DNA of 64,000 nt from Oscillospiraceae bacterium. Its GTDB lineage: Bacteria > Bacillota > Clostridia > Oscillospirales > Ruminococcaceae. The notes under the pieces are model-generated. The model worked only from the letters and a program-made list of their open reading frames with translations. It ran no database searches and was not told the DNA's origin. Below are positions 12,139-21,546 of the stretch, one piece after another. Position 1 is the stretch's first letter, and every line of letters begins with the position of its first letter. Made by a program: the position numbers and the translations under genes. The stretch spans positions 103,200 through 167,199 of the forward strand of contig CABIYQ010000002.1 of NCBI GenBank assembly GCA_902362965.1, written 5' to 3'.

Positions 12139-12627
12139 ATGTTAAAAAAATTTTTGGCTTTTTCTATAACTGCAATTATGATTTTTTCATTGTCTGCCTG
12201 CGGAAATAAAGAGGCAGAAGAAAAAGGCGATTATTTGTCAGGAAACAAATGGGAAAGTACAGCGGGTATGCTGCTTGATCTTGACAAGGAAGGGACTTTT
12301 AAATTTTTCAAAGACAAGTCCGATAAGGAAGACAACTATTATTCCGGAACGTTTGAAGTAAAGAACGGCAGTGAAGCCGTTGAATATCTTGAAGAAGTTC
12401 ATGCACTTCCGGCAGAAAGCCAGCGTTCGGCAATGGTTGGATTTGGAGTAGATGAAAATTATTACTATGCTCTTATTCTGACCAATAAAGAATGTATTGA
12501 AAACGGTGCAAATACTCTTTCTGAGGAGAACGAAGTTGCATATTATGGCTATTATATGCCCGATTATGAATATCTGAATCTTTATAGTCTTAAAACAATG
12601 AGTCAATATGAATTTTATAAAAAATGA
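12139..12627 (+). CDS. Putative lipoprotein, unknown function
   Basis: The 162-residue product starts MLKKFLAFSITAIMIFSLSACGNKE, a lipoprotein signal peptide with lipobox LSAC, so the mature part should be attached to the outer face of the membrane. The mature domain (GNKWESTAGMLLDLDKEGTFKFFKDK...YYSGTFEVKNGSEAV) has a lipocalin/META-like beta-barrel feel: 'W.S..G..L.L...G.F.F' followed by 'G.Y..'. No family is assigned with confidence. AAGGAG lies 8 bp before the ATG and a terminator follows at 12630. Single gene. Confidence 0.8.
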   Translation: MLKKFLAFSITAIMIFSLSACGNKEAEEKGDYLSGNKWESTAGMLLDLDKEGTFKFFKDKSDKEDNYYSGTFEVKNGSEAVEYLEEVHALPAESQRSAMVGFGVDENYYYALILTNKECIENGANTLSEENEVAYYGYYMPDYEYLNLYSLKTMSQYEFYKK

Positions 12628-12629
12628 TA

Positions 12630-12658
12630 AAAAGGCGGATTTTCCGCCTTTATTTTTT
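12630..12658 (+). terminator. Intrinsic terminator
   Basis: AAAGGCGGATT / TTCCGCCTTT followed by TATTTTTT. Confidence 0.85.
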
Positions 12659-12715
12659 GCATTTTTTTAGGCTTTGTGGTATAATTGTTACAATGAATAT
12701 GGGGAGAGTGAACAT

Positions 12716-14176
12716 ATGGTACTTTATATAATTCTTTTTATTGTTTTATTAATAATCATACTTTTAGGCGTTGCTCTTATACGTGCTGTGCTGATAAAAA
12801 AAGAATGCGGAGACAGTAAGCCGTATGATATGGAAAAGGACGGAATTGACCCGAAGCTTCATGCCGAACATCTTTCACGTATGATTCAGGTGGCGTCTGT
12901 CAGTCGAAGAGGCAGCAATGACCTTACAAAAATCTATGAAATGCATAAGCGTCTTGAGGAGCTTTATCCGTTGATCCATAGTAAGCTTGAAGTAAAAGAT
13001 ATCGACGGCGCTCTCCTTTACCGCTGGAAGGGTAAGGATTCTGAAAAAGCTCCTGTGCTGCTTATGTCTCATCATGACGTGGTTGAAGCTGTAGGTGAAT
13101 GGAAGTATCCTCCCTTTTCCGGAACTATCGCAGACGGCAGAATCTGGGGACGAGGTACTGTTGATACGAAGGGTGCGTTATGTGCAATACTGGAAAGCGT
13201 TGAGTATCTTTTGTCAAAAGGATTTCAGCCGGAAAGAGACTTTTACATAGCTTCCTCCTGCAATGAAGAAATAACGGGAGACGGAGCAATTAAAACTGTT
13301 GAGTATATGTATAAAAAAGGCATTCGTCCGGAGCTTGTAATGGACGAGGGCGGTTCTGTAATGGGAAATATGATGGGGTGTGAAGCTAACTGCGCAATGG
13401 TCGGAATACTGGAAAAGGGCAGGGCAAACGTCAAGTTTATCGCTCATTCACATGGCGGTCATGCCAGTATTCCTTTCAGACACAATCCCTTTGCACGTCT
13501 TGCAAAGCTGATTAACAAGGTAGAAAGTCATCCGCCCTTTAAAGTGAAGCTTACAAAACCCGTTAAGGAAATGTATAAGGCGATGGCTCCTTATATGCCT
13601 TTTAAATATCGATTTTTACTGGGAAATACGTGGTTTTTAGGTCCGATTATGCCTTACTTCATGAGAAAAATGGGAGGTCAGCCGGCAGCGTTGGTGTCTA
13701 CGACTTGCGTATTTACAATGGCTGAGGGAAGTCACGGAGCAAATGTTATTCCGGAAACTGCAACAGCTACTGCAAATATGAGATTTATGGTTCATGAACC
13801 GCTGGAAGCGTCCTTACATAAAATGCTTAAGCTTGCTAGAAAAAATGATATATGGATGGAAATGATAACAGGTTTTGATATTCCTCCGGCGGCGGACACA
13901 AAATGCTCTGCATATAAAAAGGTAGTCAAGCAGATCGAGCTGACATTTGGTGATATTCCCATTATTCCGTATGTAATGCTTGCGGGAACAGATGCCCGTC
14001 ACTATACCAAAATATGTGACTGTGTATTGAGATTCGTTCCTCTTACCATGACGGATGAACAAATGAAATCCGCCCATGCAGTCAATGAAAATCTTAATAT
14101 TTCATCTCTTGCAAGAGCGGTCAATTTTTATACTGATTTTATTGAAAATTATGAAACCATACCGATCAAAACATGA
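12716..14176 (+). CDS. Membrane-anchored M20-family metallopeptidase
   Basis: The ATG at 12716 is preferred (GGGGAGAG 7 bp upstream); the longer frame from 12674 overlaps the likely -10 (TATAAT about 12680). An N-terminal membrane helix (LYIILFIVLLIIILLGVALI) is followed by a peptidase M20 domain. Zinc-ligand motifs are seen: SHHDVVEA (first His/Asp), GRGTVDTKGA (bridging Asp), SCNEEITGDGA (catalytic Glu pair) and a late ligand region AGTDARHY. The inserted dimerisation domain (VGILEKGRANVKFIAHSHGGHASIP) is present. It resembles the PM20D1/carboxypeptidase-S subgroup; the substrate (dipeptide or N-acyl amino acid) is not deducible. Confidence 0.9.
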   Translation: MVLYIILFIVLLIIILLGVALIRAVLIKKECGDSKPYDMEKDGIDPKLHAEHLSRMIQVASVSRRGSNDLTKIYEMHKRLEELYPLIHSKLEVKDIDGALLYRWKGKDSEKAPVLLMSHHDVVEAVGEWKYPPFSGTIADGRIWGRGTVDTKGALCAILESVEYLLSKGFQPERDFYIASSCNEEITGDGAIKTVEYMYKKGIRPELVMDEGGSVMGNMMGCEANCAMVGILEKGRANVKFIAHSHGGHASIPFRHNPFARLAKLINKVESHPPFKVKLTKPVKEMYKAMAPYMPFKYRFLLGNTWFLGPIMPYFMRKMGGQPAALVSTTCVFTMAEGSHGANVIPETATATANMRFMVHEPLEASLHKMLKLARKNDIWMEMITGFDIPPAADTKCSAYKKVVKQIELTFGDIPIIPYVMLAGTDARHYTKICDCVLRFVPLTMTDEQMKSAHAVNENLNISSLARAVNFYTDFIENYETIPIKT

Positions 14177-15014
14177 TAGATTCAATGTCCTCAAACGACA
14201 TCTGAGGATGGAGCGTCATATTTATTCCGGCAGCAATCATTGATGCGGAACGTTCTATAAGACGGTCTATGTCACGGGGCGTTACCATCATATTGGGCAT
14301 GCTGCCGGCAATTTTGTTTCCCGTATAATCATGGACTATTGTATGCATATCCACAACTGTGGGTACTCCGACCGCTATAACCGGAACGCCCAGTGTTGCT
14401 TCTGAAAGCTCACGGCGTTTGTTCTGAACGCCGCTTCCCGGAGAAATACCGGTATCTGAAAGCTGAATGGTTTTTCCAAGTCTGTTTATATCAGAACATG
14501 CAAGAGCGTCAACTGCGATAATTGCCTGTGGATCTATTTTTTCCATCAGACCGTCTATCAGTTCGGCAGTTTCTATACCTGTTTGTCCTAAAACTCCGCT
14601 TGCAAGTACGCCAACAGGGCGCAGACTGGTAAGAAAATCGTCCTCGTCTTTCAGTTCTTCCTTGAGATGACGTGTGGCAAGTATCTTTGAAGCCGTTTGC
14701 GGACCTAATGCGTCGGGAGTTATATCATTGTTGCCCAGCCCCACAACGAGTACTTTACCGTCGGGAACAAACTGTGAAAGCTCTTCTGAAAATTCCTCGC
14801 ACATTTCACGGAAATCTTTTGAAAAACAACTGAATACACTGCCTTCAAGAGTAATATATTTTCCTTTTTTCTTGCCTATTTTTTCGCCGTGCTTATCCTC
14901 GGCAATATTTATTTCGGTAATTTTAAACGCTTTACCTCTTTCGGTTTTGGTTATACCTTCGCTGATTTTTGCAGCGTTAATACTTTCCAGCGCTAAGTCG
15001 GTTCTTATACTCAT
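14166..15014 (-). CDS. gpr: Germination protease (SASP endopeptidase)
   Basis: Gpr is the spore protease that degrades small acid-soluble proteins when spores germinate; it is made as a zymogen in the forespore. The 282-residue protein starts MSIRTDLALES (propeptide region: (S/T)DLA.E...) and shows the family core VVGLGNNDITPDALGP, RPVGVLASGVLGQTGIETAE, AVDALACSDINRLGKTIQLSDTGISPGSGVQNKR and GVPVIAVGVPTVVD. GGAG is 7 bp before the ATG. It is divergent from rpsT, the common clostridial arrangement, and its 3' end overlaps the M20 gene by 11 bp (convergent). Implies an endospore former. Confidence 0.96.
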   Translation of the reverse strand: MSIRTDLALESINAAKISEGITKTERGKAFKITEINIAEDKHGEKIGKKKGKYITLEGSVFSCFSKDFREMCEEFSEELSQFVPDGKVLVVGLGNNDITPDALGPQTASKILATRHLKEELKDEDDFLTSLRPVGVLASGVLGQTGIETAELIDGLMEKIDPQAIIAVDALACSDINRLGKTIQLSDTGISPGSGVQNKRRELSEATLGVPVIAVGVPTVVDMHTIVHDYTGNKIAGSMPNMMVTPRDIDRLIERSASMIAAGINMTLHPQMSFEDIESIMF

Positions 15015-15164
15015 TTTTTCTCCTTTCCTTGCACTATTAATAAAAAGTTGTGCATTATGCTTTAAATCAACCGTGTTTTTTCGTTATATTATTTTGAAAT
15101 TGCCTATTGCATTTTAAAGTATAAAATGGTAAAATAATTATTAGTGTTGGTGCAGAGAATGCAC

Positions 15165-15238
15165 AATACAGATGATCATTACATCTGTATTTTTTAAAAC
15201 AACGGTCGTGTCCGGCTTTTTAAGTCTGCGTTGTTTTT
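15165..15238 (+). promoter_or_regulatory. Two consecutive terminator-like hairpins ahead of rpsT
   Basis: AATACAGATG / CATCTGTATT plus T-run (15165-15195) and AAAACAACG / CGTTGTTTTT (15196-15238) follow a possible promoter, TTGCAT-17-TAAAAT near 15104-15135. Either a short RNA or an attenuator leader for S20. No ORF fits. Confidence 0.45.
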
Positions 15239-15328
15239 ATTCTATGCTACTTTTTCTGAATTATTATTTGTATTTTTGTCAATAATAGATTCAGATAATT
15301 CAATATTTTGTCAGGGAGGTGCAACGAA

Positions 15329-15589
15329 ATGCCAAATATTAAATCCGCAATGAAGAGAGTTAAGGTTAACAAGACAAAGGCTGCCGCTAACAAGGCAAGA
15401 AAATCAAATCTTAAAACTGTTCTCAAGAAAGCTGATGCAGCTTGTGTTAACAACACAGCAGACAAGGCAGAAGCAATCAGAGTTGCTATAAAGAAAGTAG
15501 ATCAGGCTGCTGCTAAGGGTCTTATGCATAAGAACTGTGCAAGCAGAAAGAAGGCTCAGCTGGCTAAGAAGCTTAATGCCGCTGGTTAA
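15329..15589 (+). CDS. rpsT: 30S ribosomal protein S20
   Basis: S20 binds 16S rRNA early in 30S assembly. The ATG at 15329 (MPNIKSAMKRVKVNKTK) is chosen because GGGAGG precedes it by 8 bp; an upstream in-frame TTG overlaps that site. The 86-residue protein is lysine/alanine-rich and all helical, with the conserved N-terminus and the HKN.ASRKK.QLAKKLN ending. It has a leader of two terminator-like hairpins that could provide autoregulation, and a strong terminator at 15620-15647. Confidence 0.97.
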   Translation: MPNIKSAMKRVKVNKTKAAANKARKSNLKTVLKKADAACVNNTADKAEAIRVAIKKVDQAAAKGLMHKNCASRKKAQLAKKLNAAG

Positions 15590-15619
15590 TTATAAAAATC
15601 AGATTAATAATGCATGTAA

Positions 15620-15655
15620 AAAAGCGTGTTCTGAATGAACACGCTTTATTTTTTT
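15620..15655 (+). terminator. rpsT terminator
   Basis: AAAGCGTGTTC-TGAAT-GAACACGCTTT plus T-run. Confidence 0.9.
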
Positions 15656-15674
15656 AATTGTTTCAGTAAATATA

Positions 15675-15699
15675 AAAGCGTGCTCCGAAGAACACGCTT
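15675..15699 (-). terminator. Terminator of the rib operon/HAD gene
   Basis: AAGCGTGCTC-CGAA-GAACACGCTT, nearly the same stem as the rpsT terminator, just after the HAD stop codon. Confidence 0.75.
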
Positions 15700-15702
15700 C
15701 TT

Positions 15703-16356
15703 TTATAATAGTTTTTCAACTGCTTTTGGAATTTCCGAGATTTCAGATACTGTTATATCCGCTTTGTCAAGCTCATGAGGTTCACAATAGCCGTAAGTAC
15801 AGCCTATAGATTTAAGGTTATGTTTCCATGCCGTTTCAAGATCCAGATATCTGTCGCCTATAATGATAAAATCACCGATATGCTTTTTGGCAATACTTGT
15901 AAAAATTTCCGGCTTTGATTTGAAACCAAAATCTTCAGTACAATAAAAATCACAGTAGAATCTGTCAAGACAGTGTACTTTTCTGTGCGCTTCCATATAA
16001 TCATGCATACAGTTGCTTAGAAAAATCAGATTATGTCCGCTTTCCTTAAGATTTTGCAGTACTTCCTCAGCTCCGCTGTAAAGTACTGATTTTTCTTTGT
16101 TTATCAGTTCCATCATTGAATCGCCGATTATTTTACTGCAAAAGTCCTTTTCATTTTGAGGAAGTTCTGGCATGAATCTGTTCCACATATCCTTTACAGA
16201 ATACCCCAGATAACTGCTGACTTCCTCATAGCTGTATTCATATATCGGTGCAAGTCCGTTATCTGTAAGGTATTTGTATCCGATATAAAAAGATGGGACA
16301 TATATTTTTGCGCAGTCGTGGATAGTACCGTCATAATCAAGAATAATATTAGCCAT
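15703..16356 (-). CDS. HAD-family hydrolase (phosphatase)
   Basis: The 217-residue protein has the four HAD motifs: ILDYDGTIHD (nucleophile and acid Asp, residues 5-14), FLSNCM (motif II), KSKPEIF (motif III lysine) and IIGDRYLDLETAWKHN (motif IV acids). A helical cap lies between about 20 and 90, as in phosphoglycolate phosphatase-type (subclass I) enzymes. It follows ribH directly (the stop of ribH overlaps its start), so it belongs to the riboflavin operon. It might supply the pathway phosphatase that removes phosphate from 5-amino-6-ribitylamino-uracil phosphate; that role is inferred from position only. Confidence 0.85.
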   Translation of the reverse strand: MANIILDYDGTIHDCAKIYVPSFYIGYKYLTDNGLAPIYEYSYEEVSSYLGYSVKDMWNRFMPELPQNEKDFCSKIIGDSMMELINKEKSVLYSGAEEVLQNLKESGHNLIFLSNCMHDYMEAHRKVHCLDRFYCDFYCTEDFGFKSKPEIFTSIAKKHIGDFIIIGDRYLDLETAWKHNLKSIGCTYGYCEPHELDKADITVSEISEIPKAVEKLL

Positions 16357-16823
16357 TATTTATCCATCTCTCTTATAAGGTTTACCATTTCAATAGCTCC
16401 GAGAGCACAGTCATAGCCCTTGTTGCCAGCCTTTGTACCGGCTCTTTCAATAGCCTGTTCAATGTTTTCGGTAGTAACAACGCCGAACATTACAGGAATA
16501 TCGGAATTCATGGAAACTGTTGCAATTCCCTTTGATACTTCATTGCATACATAGTCATAGTGACTGGTTGAACCTCTTATAACTGCTCCCAGACAAATCA
16601 CAGCGTCATATTTACCGCTGTTAGCCATTTTCTTTGCAATAAGAGGGATTTCAAAAGCTCCCGGTACCCATGCAACGTCAATGTCATTTTCGTTTACGTT
16701 GTGTCTTTTCAGACCGTCCAGAGCTCCTCCTAAGAGCTTTGATGTAATAAATTCATTGAATCTTGCGGCAACAATACCGATTTTAATGTTTTCTGATACA
16801 ACTTTTCCTTCAAATACGTTCAT
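16356..16823 (-). CDS. ribH: 6,7-dimethyl-8-ribityllumazine synthase
   Basis: RibH condenses 5-amino-6-ribitylaminouracil with 3,4-dihydroxy-2-butanone 4-phosphate. The 155-residue protein matches the family length and shows [58 protein letters not shown] (with the catalytic histidine) and [26 protein letters not shown]. It likely forms the 60-mer capsid or a pentamer. It is fourth in the ribD-ribE-ribBA-ribH operon under the FMN riboswitch. Confidence 0.97.
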   Translation of the reverse strand: MNVFEGKVVSENIKIGIVAARFNEFITSKLLGGALDGLKRHNVNENDIDVAWVPGAFEIPLIAKKMANSGKYDAVICLGAVIRGSTSHYDYVCNEVSKGIATVSMNSDIPVMFGVVTTENIEQAIERAGTKAGNKGYDCALGAIEMVNLIREMDK

Positions 16824-16840
16824 TTTTCATTACTCCTTTA

Positions 16841-18040
16841 TTAATAATTTAAAATATGACCCATTTTTTTCTGTTTGGTTTTCAGATAGAATTCATCATA
16901 TTCAGTGGCGTCCATCTGAATTGGTACACGTTCGCTTATTGTAAGACCAAAGTCTGATAGTCCCTCTATTTTAAGAGGATTGTTAGTAAGAAGTCTCAGA
17001 GATTTTACTCCAAGGTCACGTAAAATCTGTGCACCAATGTAATACTCTCTCAGATCCTCGTCAAAGCCTAAGGCAAGATTAGCTTCAACGGTATCCATAC
17101 CCTGATCCTGTAAAGCGTAGGCTTTAAGTTTGTTGATAAGTCCTATACCACGTCCCTCCTGACGGAGATAGAGAAGAATACCCCTTCCTTCTTTTTCGAT
17201 TTGAGTCATGGCTGCGGCAAACTGCTGACCGCAGTCACATTTGATTGAACCGAAAGCATCACCTGTAAGGCATTCGGAATGAACACGGCAGAGAACATTT
17301 TCACCGTCTCCGATATCGCCCTTTACCAGAGCAACATGATGCTCTCCGTTAAGCTTGTTCATGTAGCCGTAGGCCTTGAAATTGCCGTATTTGGTGGGCA
17401 TTTTTGTAACTGCCGCACATTCAACAAGCTTGTCATGTACCTTTCTGTACTGCTGTAATGCCTTGATAGTAATAAATTTCAGACCGAATTTTTCAGCCAT
17501 CTGAATCAGCTCGGGAGTTCTCATCATAGTACCGTCATCACGCATTATTTCACAGCAAAGACCGCATGCTTTAAGTCCGGCAAGCTTTAAAAGGTCGACC
17601 GTAGCTTCAGTATGACCGTTTCTTTCCAGTACACCATTTTTCTTGGCAAGAAGAGGGAACATGTGTCCCGGACGTCTGAAATCTTCAGGTTTTGCATTAT
17701 CGTCAACGCATTTCATTGCCGTTACCGAACGTTCAGCGGCGGATATACCGGTTGTGGTGCTGATATAGTCGATTGAAACTGTAAATGCAGTTTCGTGATT
17801 GTCGGTGTTGTCGTCCACCATTTGAGGCAGACGAAGCTTTTTAATGTATTCATGGCTCATTGGCATACAGATAAGTCCCTTAGCGTGCATAGCCATAAAA
17901 TTAACGTTTTCAGTAGTGGCAAATTCCGCCGCACATATAAGGTCACCTTCGTTTTCACGATCCTCGTCATCTGTAACAAGGATCAATTTGCCTTGCCTTA
18001 AATCTTCAAGGGCTTCTTCAATAGTATTGAATTCAAACAT
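16841..18040 (-). CDS. ribBA: Bifunctional DHBP synthase / GTP cyclohydrolase II
   Basis: The protein makes both riboflavin precursors: 3,4-dihydroxy-2-butanone 4-phosphate from ribulose 5-phosphate (N-terminal RibB, residues about 1-200; [33 protein letters not shown]) and the pyrimidine from GTP (C-terminal Rib[23 protein letters not shown] with zinc cysteines, [22 protein letters not shown]). The ATG at 18040 is used, with GGGAGGT 7 bp upstream; earlier in-frame codons lie inside ribE. Length 399 is typical for the fused enzyme. Confidence 0.97.
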   Translation of the reverse strand: MFEFNTIEEALEDLRQGKLILVTDDEDRENEGDLICAAEFATTENVNFMAMHAKGLICMPMSHEYIKKLRLPQMVDDNTDNHETAFTVSIDYISTTTGISAAERSVTAMKCVDDNAKPEDFRRPGHMFPLLAKKNGVLERNGHTEATVDLLKLAGLKACGLCCEIMRDDGTMMRTPELIQMAEKFGLKFITIKALQQYRKVHDKLVECAAVTKMPTKYGNFKAYGYMNKLNGEHHVALVKGDIGDGENVLCRVHSECLTGDAFGSIKCDCGQQFAAAMTQIEKEGRGILLYLRQEGRGIGLINKLKAYALQDQGMDTVEANLALGFDEDLREYYIGAQILRDLGVKSLRLLTNNPLKIEGLSDFGLTISERVPIQMDATEYDEFYLKTKQKKMGHILNY

Positions 18041-18053
18041 AATATTTACCTCC

Positions 18054-18701
18054 CTAAAATCCTGCATTTGCAAGAAATTCTCTGGTTATTCTGCTTTTTG
18101 GTTTTTCATCGTGATTAAAGTTCAAAAGTTTTTCGACATATTTGCCCACAAGGTCATTTTCAAGATTTACTGTATCTCCCGGCTTTTTTTGTGAAAGTAT
18201 AGTTTCTTTTGCAGTATGGGGGATGACGGAAACGCTGAAACTGTCTTTTAAGACTTCGGCAACGGTCAGGCTTATACCGTCGACCGCCACTGAACCTTTC
18301 TCTATTATATATTTCATAATACTGCTGTCTGCGGAAATTGTGTACCACACAGCATTATCGTCTTTTTTTATATTGGTTATGATGCCTGTTCCGTCAACAT
18401 GACCTGCAACAATATGTCCGCCGAACCGTCCGTCTGCTGCCATTGCACGTTCCAGATTAACAGGACTTCCGGATTTGAGTTCCGACAGGGAGCTTCTGTG
18501 AAAGGTCTCGTTCATAACGTCGGCAGTAAAAGTATTTCCGGATATTTCCGAGGCGGTCAGGCACACGCCGTTTACTGCGACGCTGTCGCCTATTTTAAGG
18601 TCGGAAAATATTTTTTCAGCAGAAATTGTAAGTTTTGCTTCAAGAGGATTTCTGCGGACTGCAGATATTGTTCCGATTTCTTCAATTATTCCTGTGAACA
18701 T
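18054..18701 (-). CDS. ribE: Riboflavin synthase alpha chain
   Basis: It dismutates two lumazine molecules into riboflavin and the pyrimidine. It has 215 residues with the two characteristic lumazine-binding repeats: [12 protein letters not shown]...[11 protein letters not shown] (about 1-88) and [14 protein letters not shown]...[14 protein letters not shown] (about 89-190). Its start overlaps the end of ribD by 16 bp and ribBA follows 13 bp downstream, showing tight translational coupling in the riboflavin operon. Confidence 0.97.
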   Translation of the reverse strand: MFTGIIEEIGTISAVRRNPLEAKLTISAEKIFSDLKIGDSVAVNGVCLTASEISGNTFTADVMNETFHRSSLSELKSGSPVNLERAMAADGRFGGHIVAGHVDGTGIITNIKKDDNAVWYTISADSSIMKYIIEKGSVAVDGISLTVAEVLKDSFSVSVIPHTAKETILSQKKPGDTVNLENDLVGKYVEKLLNFNHDEKPKSRITREFLANAGF

Positions 18702-19783
18702 TTAGTAACCTCCCATTCTATTAAAATATCGTTTCCAAAGTATGTTATTTCGGGTCTGCAAAGAATTATTCCGCTGTCCGGTGAATCAAAGCCCATACCT
18801 CCTACAGGTGAGGGAGCGGATTTTCCTCCCAATATTTTCGGGGAAATATAAGCTTGTATCCTGTTTACTATCCCCGACTGCAAAGCGCTGAAATTAAGCT
18901 CACCGCCGCCCTCAAGAAGAATACTGTCGATTTTTTCTTCACCTAGTTTTTTCATAAGATATATTAAGTCGACATGTCCCTTATCTGACGGAGTTTGAAT
19001 TATTTTTATTCCCATTTGTTTATAAGCTTGTGTATTTTCAGCGTTTTCAAGACATGCGATAATTGTAGGAACGTCCTTTGCGGTTTTGACTATATTGCAG
19101 TCTAAGGGCGTTTTCAGATGGCTGTCGCATATTATTCTTATGGGGTTTCTGCCATTTTCAAGACGACAGGTGAGCATTGGATCGTCCTTTAAAACAGTAT
19201 TTATGCCAACCATGATTCCCGAATATCTCAGTCTGCTTTTCTGAACGTCATGACGTGACTGTTCATTGGAGATCCATTTTGATTTTCCTGAGACTGATGC
19301 AATTTTTCCGTCGGCAGTCATGGCATATTTCATAACAACATAAGGTGTTTTGTGGGTTATATAATGAAAAAAAACACGGTTTAGTTTATCGCAGTCTTCT
19401 TTTAATATTCCCGTTTCCACTTCAATGCCGTGATTGCGGAGAATTTCTGCTCCTTTTCCGGCAACAAGAGGGTTTGGATCGTCCGAACCCATATATACTT
19501 TTTTTATTCCGCTGTCGATTATCGCCTGAGTACAGGGAGGCGTTTTGCCGTAATGGCAGCATGGCTCAAGAGTAACATATATTTCTGCACCCGCCATATC
19601 CTCAGTACATTTTAAAATAGCGTTTCTTTCGGCATGAAATTCTCCGTATCTGTGGTGATGATCCTTTGAGATTATTTTGCCGTCCTTTACTATGACCGCT
19701 CCCACCATTGGATTGGGATTTGTAAATCCCATACCCTTTTTTGCTTCCTCCAGAGCGACGCTCATATAATCTTCTTTAGTCAT
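18686..19783 (-). CDS. ribD: Bifunctional pyrimidine deaminase/reductase
   Basis: RibD deaminates and then reduces the pyrimidine produced by RibA. The ATG at 19783 (MTKEDYMSVALEEAKKG) has AAGGAGAG upstream. The N-terminal deaminase has HAERNAI and PCCHYGKTPPC zinc motifs (about 50-85). The C-terminal reductase has VVMKYAMTADGKIASVSGKSKWISN, the GGGELN segment and a C-terminal DIL.E. About 365 residues, the normal length. First gene after the FMN riboswitch. Confidence 0.97.
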   Translation of the reverse strand: MTKEDYMSVALEEAKKGMGFTNPNPMVGAVIVKDGKIISKDHHHRYGEFHAERNAILKCTEDMAGAEIYVTLEPCCHYGKTPPCTQAIIDSGIKKVYMGSDDPNPLVAGKGAEILRNHGIEVETGILKEDCDKLNRVFFHYITHKTPYVVMKYAMTADGKIASVSGKSKWISNEQSRHDVQKSRLRYSGIMVGINTVLKDDPMLTCRLENGRNPIRIICDSHLKTPLDCNIVKTAKDVPTIIACLENAENTQAYKQMGIKIIQTPSDKGHVDLIYLMKKLGEEKIDSILLEGGGELNFSALQSGIVNRIQAYISPKILGGKSAPSPVGGMGFDSPDSGIILCRPEITYFGNDILIEWEVTKCSQE

Positions 19784-19860
19784 TTTAACAGCTCTCCTTA
19801 AAACAGAAAATGCCCTGAAAATCAATCAGGGCATAAGTTTATAAATTTGACGGAAGATAT

Positions 19861-19893
19861 AAAAAACTCTGAAATGCCAAAAACACTTCAGAG
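19861..19893 (-). terminator. Riboswitch expression platform (terminator)
   Basis: CTCTGAA / TTCAGAG (19867-19873 and 19887-19893) with a T-run on the minus strand lies between the FMN aptamer and ribD. The CAGAGGGC edge is complementary to the aptamer P1 strand (TTCAGGGC), consistent with terminator/antiterminator switching. A further GCCCTGA/TCAGGGC hairpin lies near 19812-19831. Confidence 0.75.
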
Positions 19894-19910
19894 GGCAATA
19901 ACATTATAAA

Positions 19911-20021
19911 TGTCTTCTTCCATCCAGACTTTACTGTCGGTTTCGGAGTTTCACCGAATCGTGCGCTTTACGCTTGCGGACTTTACCGCCGGTAGGGAAT
20001 TCAACCCTGCCCTGAAGACTA
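19911..20021 (-). promoter_or_regulatory. FMN riboswitch (RFN element)
   Basis: Reading the minus strand: CTTCAGGGCAGGGTTGAATTC, CCTACCGGCGGTAAAGTCCG, GATTCGGTGAAACTCCGAAA and CCGACAGTAAAGTCTGGATG are the conserved RFN blocks. It precedes the ribD-ribE-ribBA-ribH-HAD operon and represses it when FMN is bound. Confidence 0.95.
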
Positions 20022-20082
20022 TGTTAAATTTTAAATAAAGTATATCACAATGAACCGCGTCTGTCAATAGGCTTTACGGTGT

Positions 20083-20535
20083 TTAGCAGTAAAATTTTTC
20101 AAGATCCAGAAGCTTTTTCTTTATATCAAGACCGGCAGCATAGCCTGTAAGACTGCCGTTTGCACCGATAACTCTGTGACAGGGGATCATTATAGCTATG
20201 GGATTTTTATTGTTTGCGTTACCTACAGCTCTTGCACCGCCGGACTTACCTATTTTTTCGGCAATTTCTCCGTAGCTTGTCGTTTGACCGTATGGAATTT
20301 CAGTCAGGGCTTTCCATACCTTTCGTTGAAAATCAGTACCGTCCGGCTTTAAAGGTACTGTAAAAACTTTTCTGTCTCCCTCGAAATATTCCTGAAGCTG
20401 ATTTACAGCTTCGGAAATCAGCGGAGTTTTTTTATTGACGTATTCAGATTTTCCAAAGTGAACGGCTTTTATATAGTTTTTATCTGCAATAACAGTGATT
20501 TCTCCTATATCTGATATAAATGTATAATAAAACAC
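20083..20535 (-). CDS. ogt: Methylated-DNA-protein-cysteine methyltransferase
   Basis: This suicide enzyme removes O6-alkyl groups from guanine by transfer to its own cysteine. The 150-residue protein has an N-terminal ribonuclease-like domain and the C-terminal active site PCHRVIGANGSLTGYAAG (nucleophile Cys in PCHRV). The DNA-binding helix signature FQRKVWKALTEIPYGQTTSYGEIA and the arginine-finger segment GGARAVGNANNKNP are also present. It is downstream of the gerA-type operon with a short gap and could be partly co-transcribed. Confidence 0.96.
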   Translation of the reverse strand: MFYYTFISDIGEITVIADKNYIKAVHFGKSEYVNKKTPLISEAVNQLQEYFEGDRKVFTVPLKPDGTDFQRKVWKALTEIPYGQTTSYGEIAEKIGKSGGARAVGNANNKNPIAIMIPCHRVIGANGSLTGYAAGLDIKKKLLDLEKFYC

Positions 20536-20586
20536 AAAATCATCTCCCGAATCCTATTATACATTTAATATTATCTGTTGTAAAGT

Positions 20587-21546
20587 TTATTCCGAAATTT
20601 TTATTTTATAGTAGAAATTCAGATTGGGAATAAGATCTTCCCATGTACGGTTTTCTGAAATTCCTCTGGCATTTATGCTTTTTTCTATTCCGAATACGTC
20701 CGCTTTCATTCCTGTTACCGTTTTTGCAATAGTTTTTGCACAGAGTCCCGAAATTTGTTCTGCGACGTTTTTCTTTACTGATTCACGGTCAATATCGTTT
20801 TCTTCAGCGTTGCCGTTTATTTTTATTTCAACAGTAATATTTATTTTATCGTCCTGCTTTTCAGCGGTAATTTTTGTACTGCTTTTCCGTACATAAAAAT
20901 CAACATTTCTGCCGTTTATGTCAAGAGGAAGATAAATGTCTTTAATACCGCCGTTTAACCAGCAAAGTCCTTTTGATTCATCACGGGAGAGAATACCGAT
21001 CAATTTTTCCCCGTTTATTACGGACATATAAATCTCGCCGTCTTTATATACGGGAACGGCCGCCTTGCAGTCAACGCCGAGTAGATCGTCAATTACTGAG
21101 CTTATATTTTTTTTGACAATAATCCCGCTTCTGCTGCTGCTGTCAATTATCTCCGGAAGAAAATCACTTTCAGATTCGGCGACAAGTCCGGCGGCGTTTT
21201 CAGGTACGCATATTACTGAGCATGAAGGGGAAATACGGTTGTTCTGCAAAAGTGAACTCAGGTTTTTATATATATTTTCCGGACTTGCGGCAAACAGCTC
21301 CAGATGTCCGGCAAACAAATTTTTTCCCTGAGTTCTTTCAGAATCGGCAATTGCCGAAAACAAAGTTGTGCCTTGACCTGTCAATACTTCATCGCTGCCG
21401 TAAAGCTGTAAAGATATAGTTTGAACGTCGTTGCAATCAGCTCCTATTGTTCTTATAAAGCCTTTGTCTCTTACTTCGGATCTGCCGGAACAGCCGCTAA
21501 GCGTCAGCAGAAGCAGAAACGGCGGAATCAGACGTTTTGCTTTCAT
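20587..21546 (-). CDS. Spore germinant receptor C-subunit lipoprotein
   Basis: Ger(x)C-type lipoprotein of the germinant receptor, tethered to the outer face of the spore inner membrane. The signal peptide MKAKRLIPPFLLLLTLSGCSG carries lipobox LSGC. The 319-residue body has family landmarks RSEVRDKGFIRTIGADC, GTTLFSAIADSERTQGKNLFAGHLE and a C-terminal KINITVEIKINGNAEEND. Its start overlaps the B gene by 50 bp with GGAGG upstream. It is somewhat shorter than GerAC (about 370), and the spacing suggests the complete three-gene receptor is co-produced in the forespore. Confidence 0.88.
   Translation of the reverse strand: MKAKRLIPPFLLLLTLSGCSGRSEVRDKGFIRTIGADCNDVQTISLQLYGSDEVLTGQGTTLFSAIADSERTQGKNLFAGHLELFAASPENIYKNLSSLLQNNRISPSCSVICVPENAAGLVAESESDFLPEIIDSSSRSGIIVKKNISSVIDDLLGVDCKAAVPVYKDGEIYMSVINGEKLIGILSRDESKGLCWLNGGIKDIYLPLDINGRNVDFYVRKSSTKITAEKQDDKINITVEIKINGNAEENDIDRESVKKNVAEQISGLCAKTIAKTVTGMKADVFGIEKSINARGISENRTWEDLIPNLNFYYKIKISE

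Noticed and set aside
15308..15328. N-terminal extension of rpsT from an upstream TTG
   Set aside because: It overlaps the GGGAGG ribosome site used by the ATG at 15329, and S20 proteins start at MPNIK.
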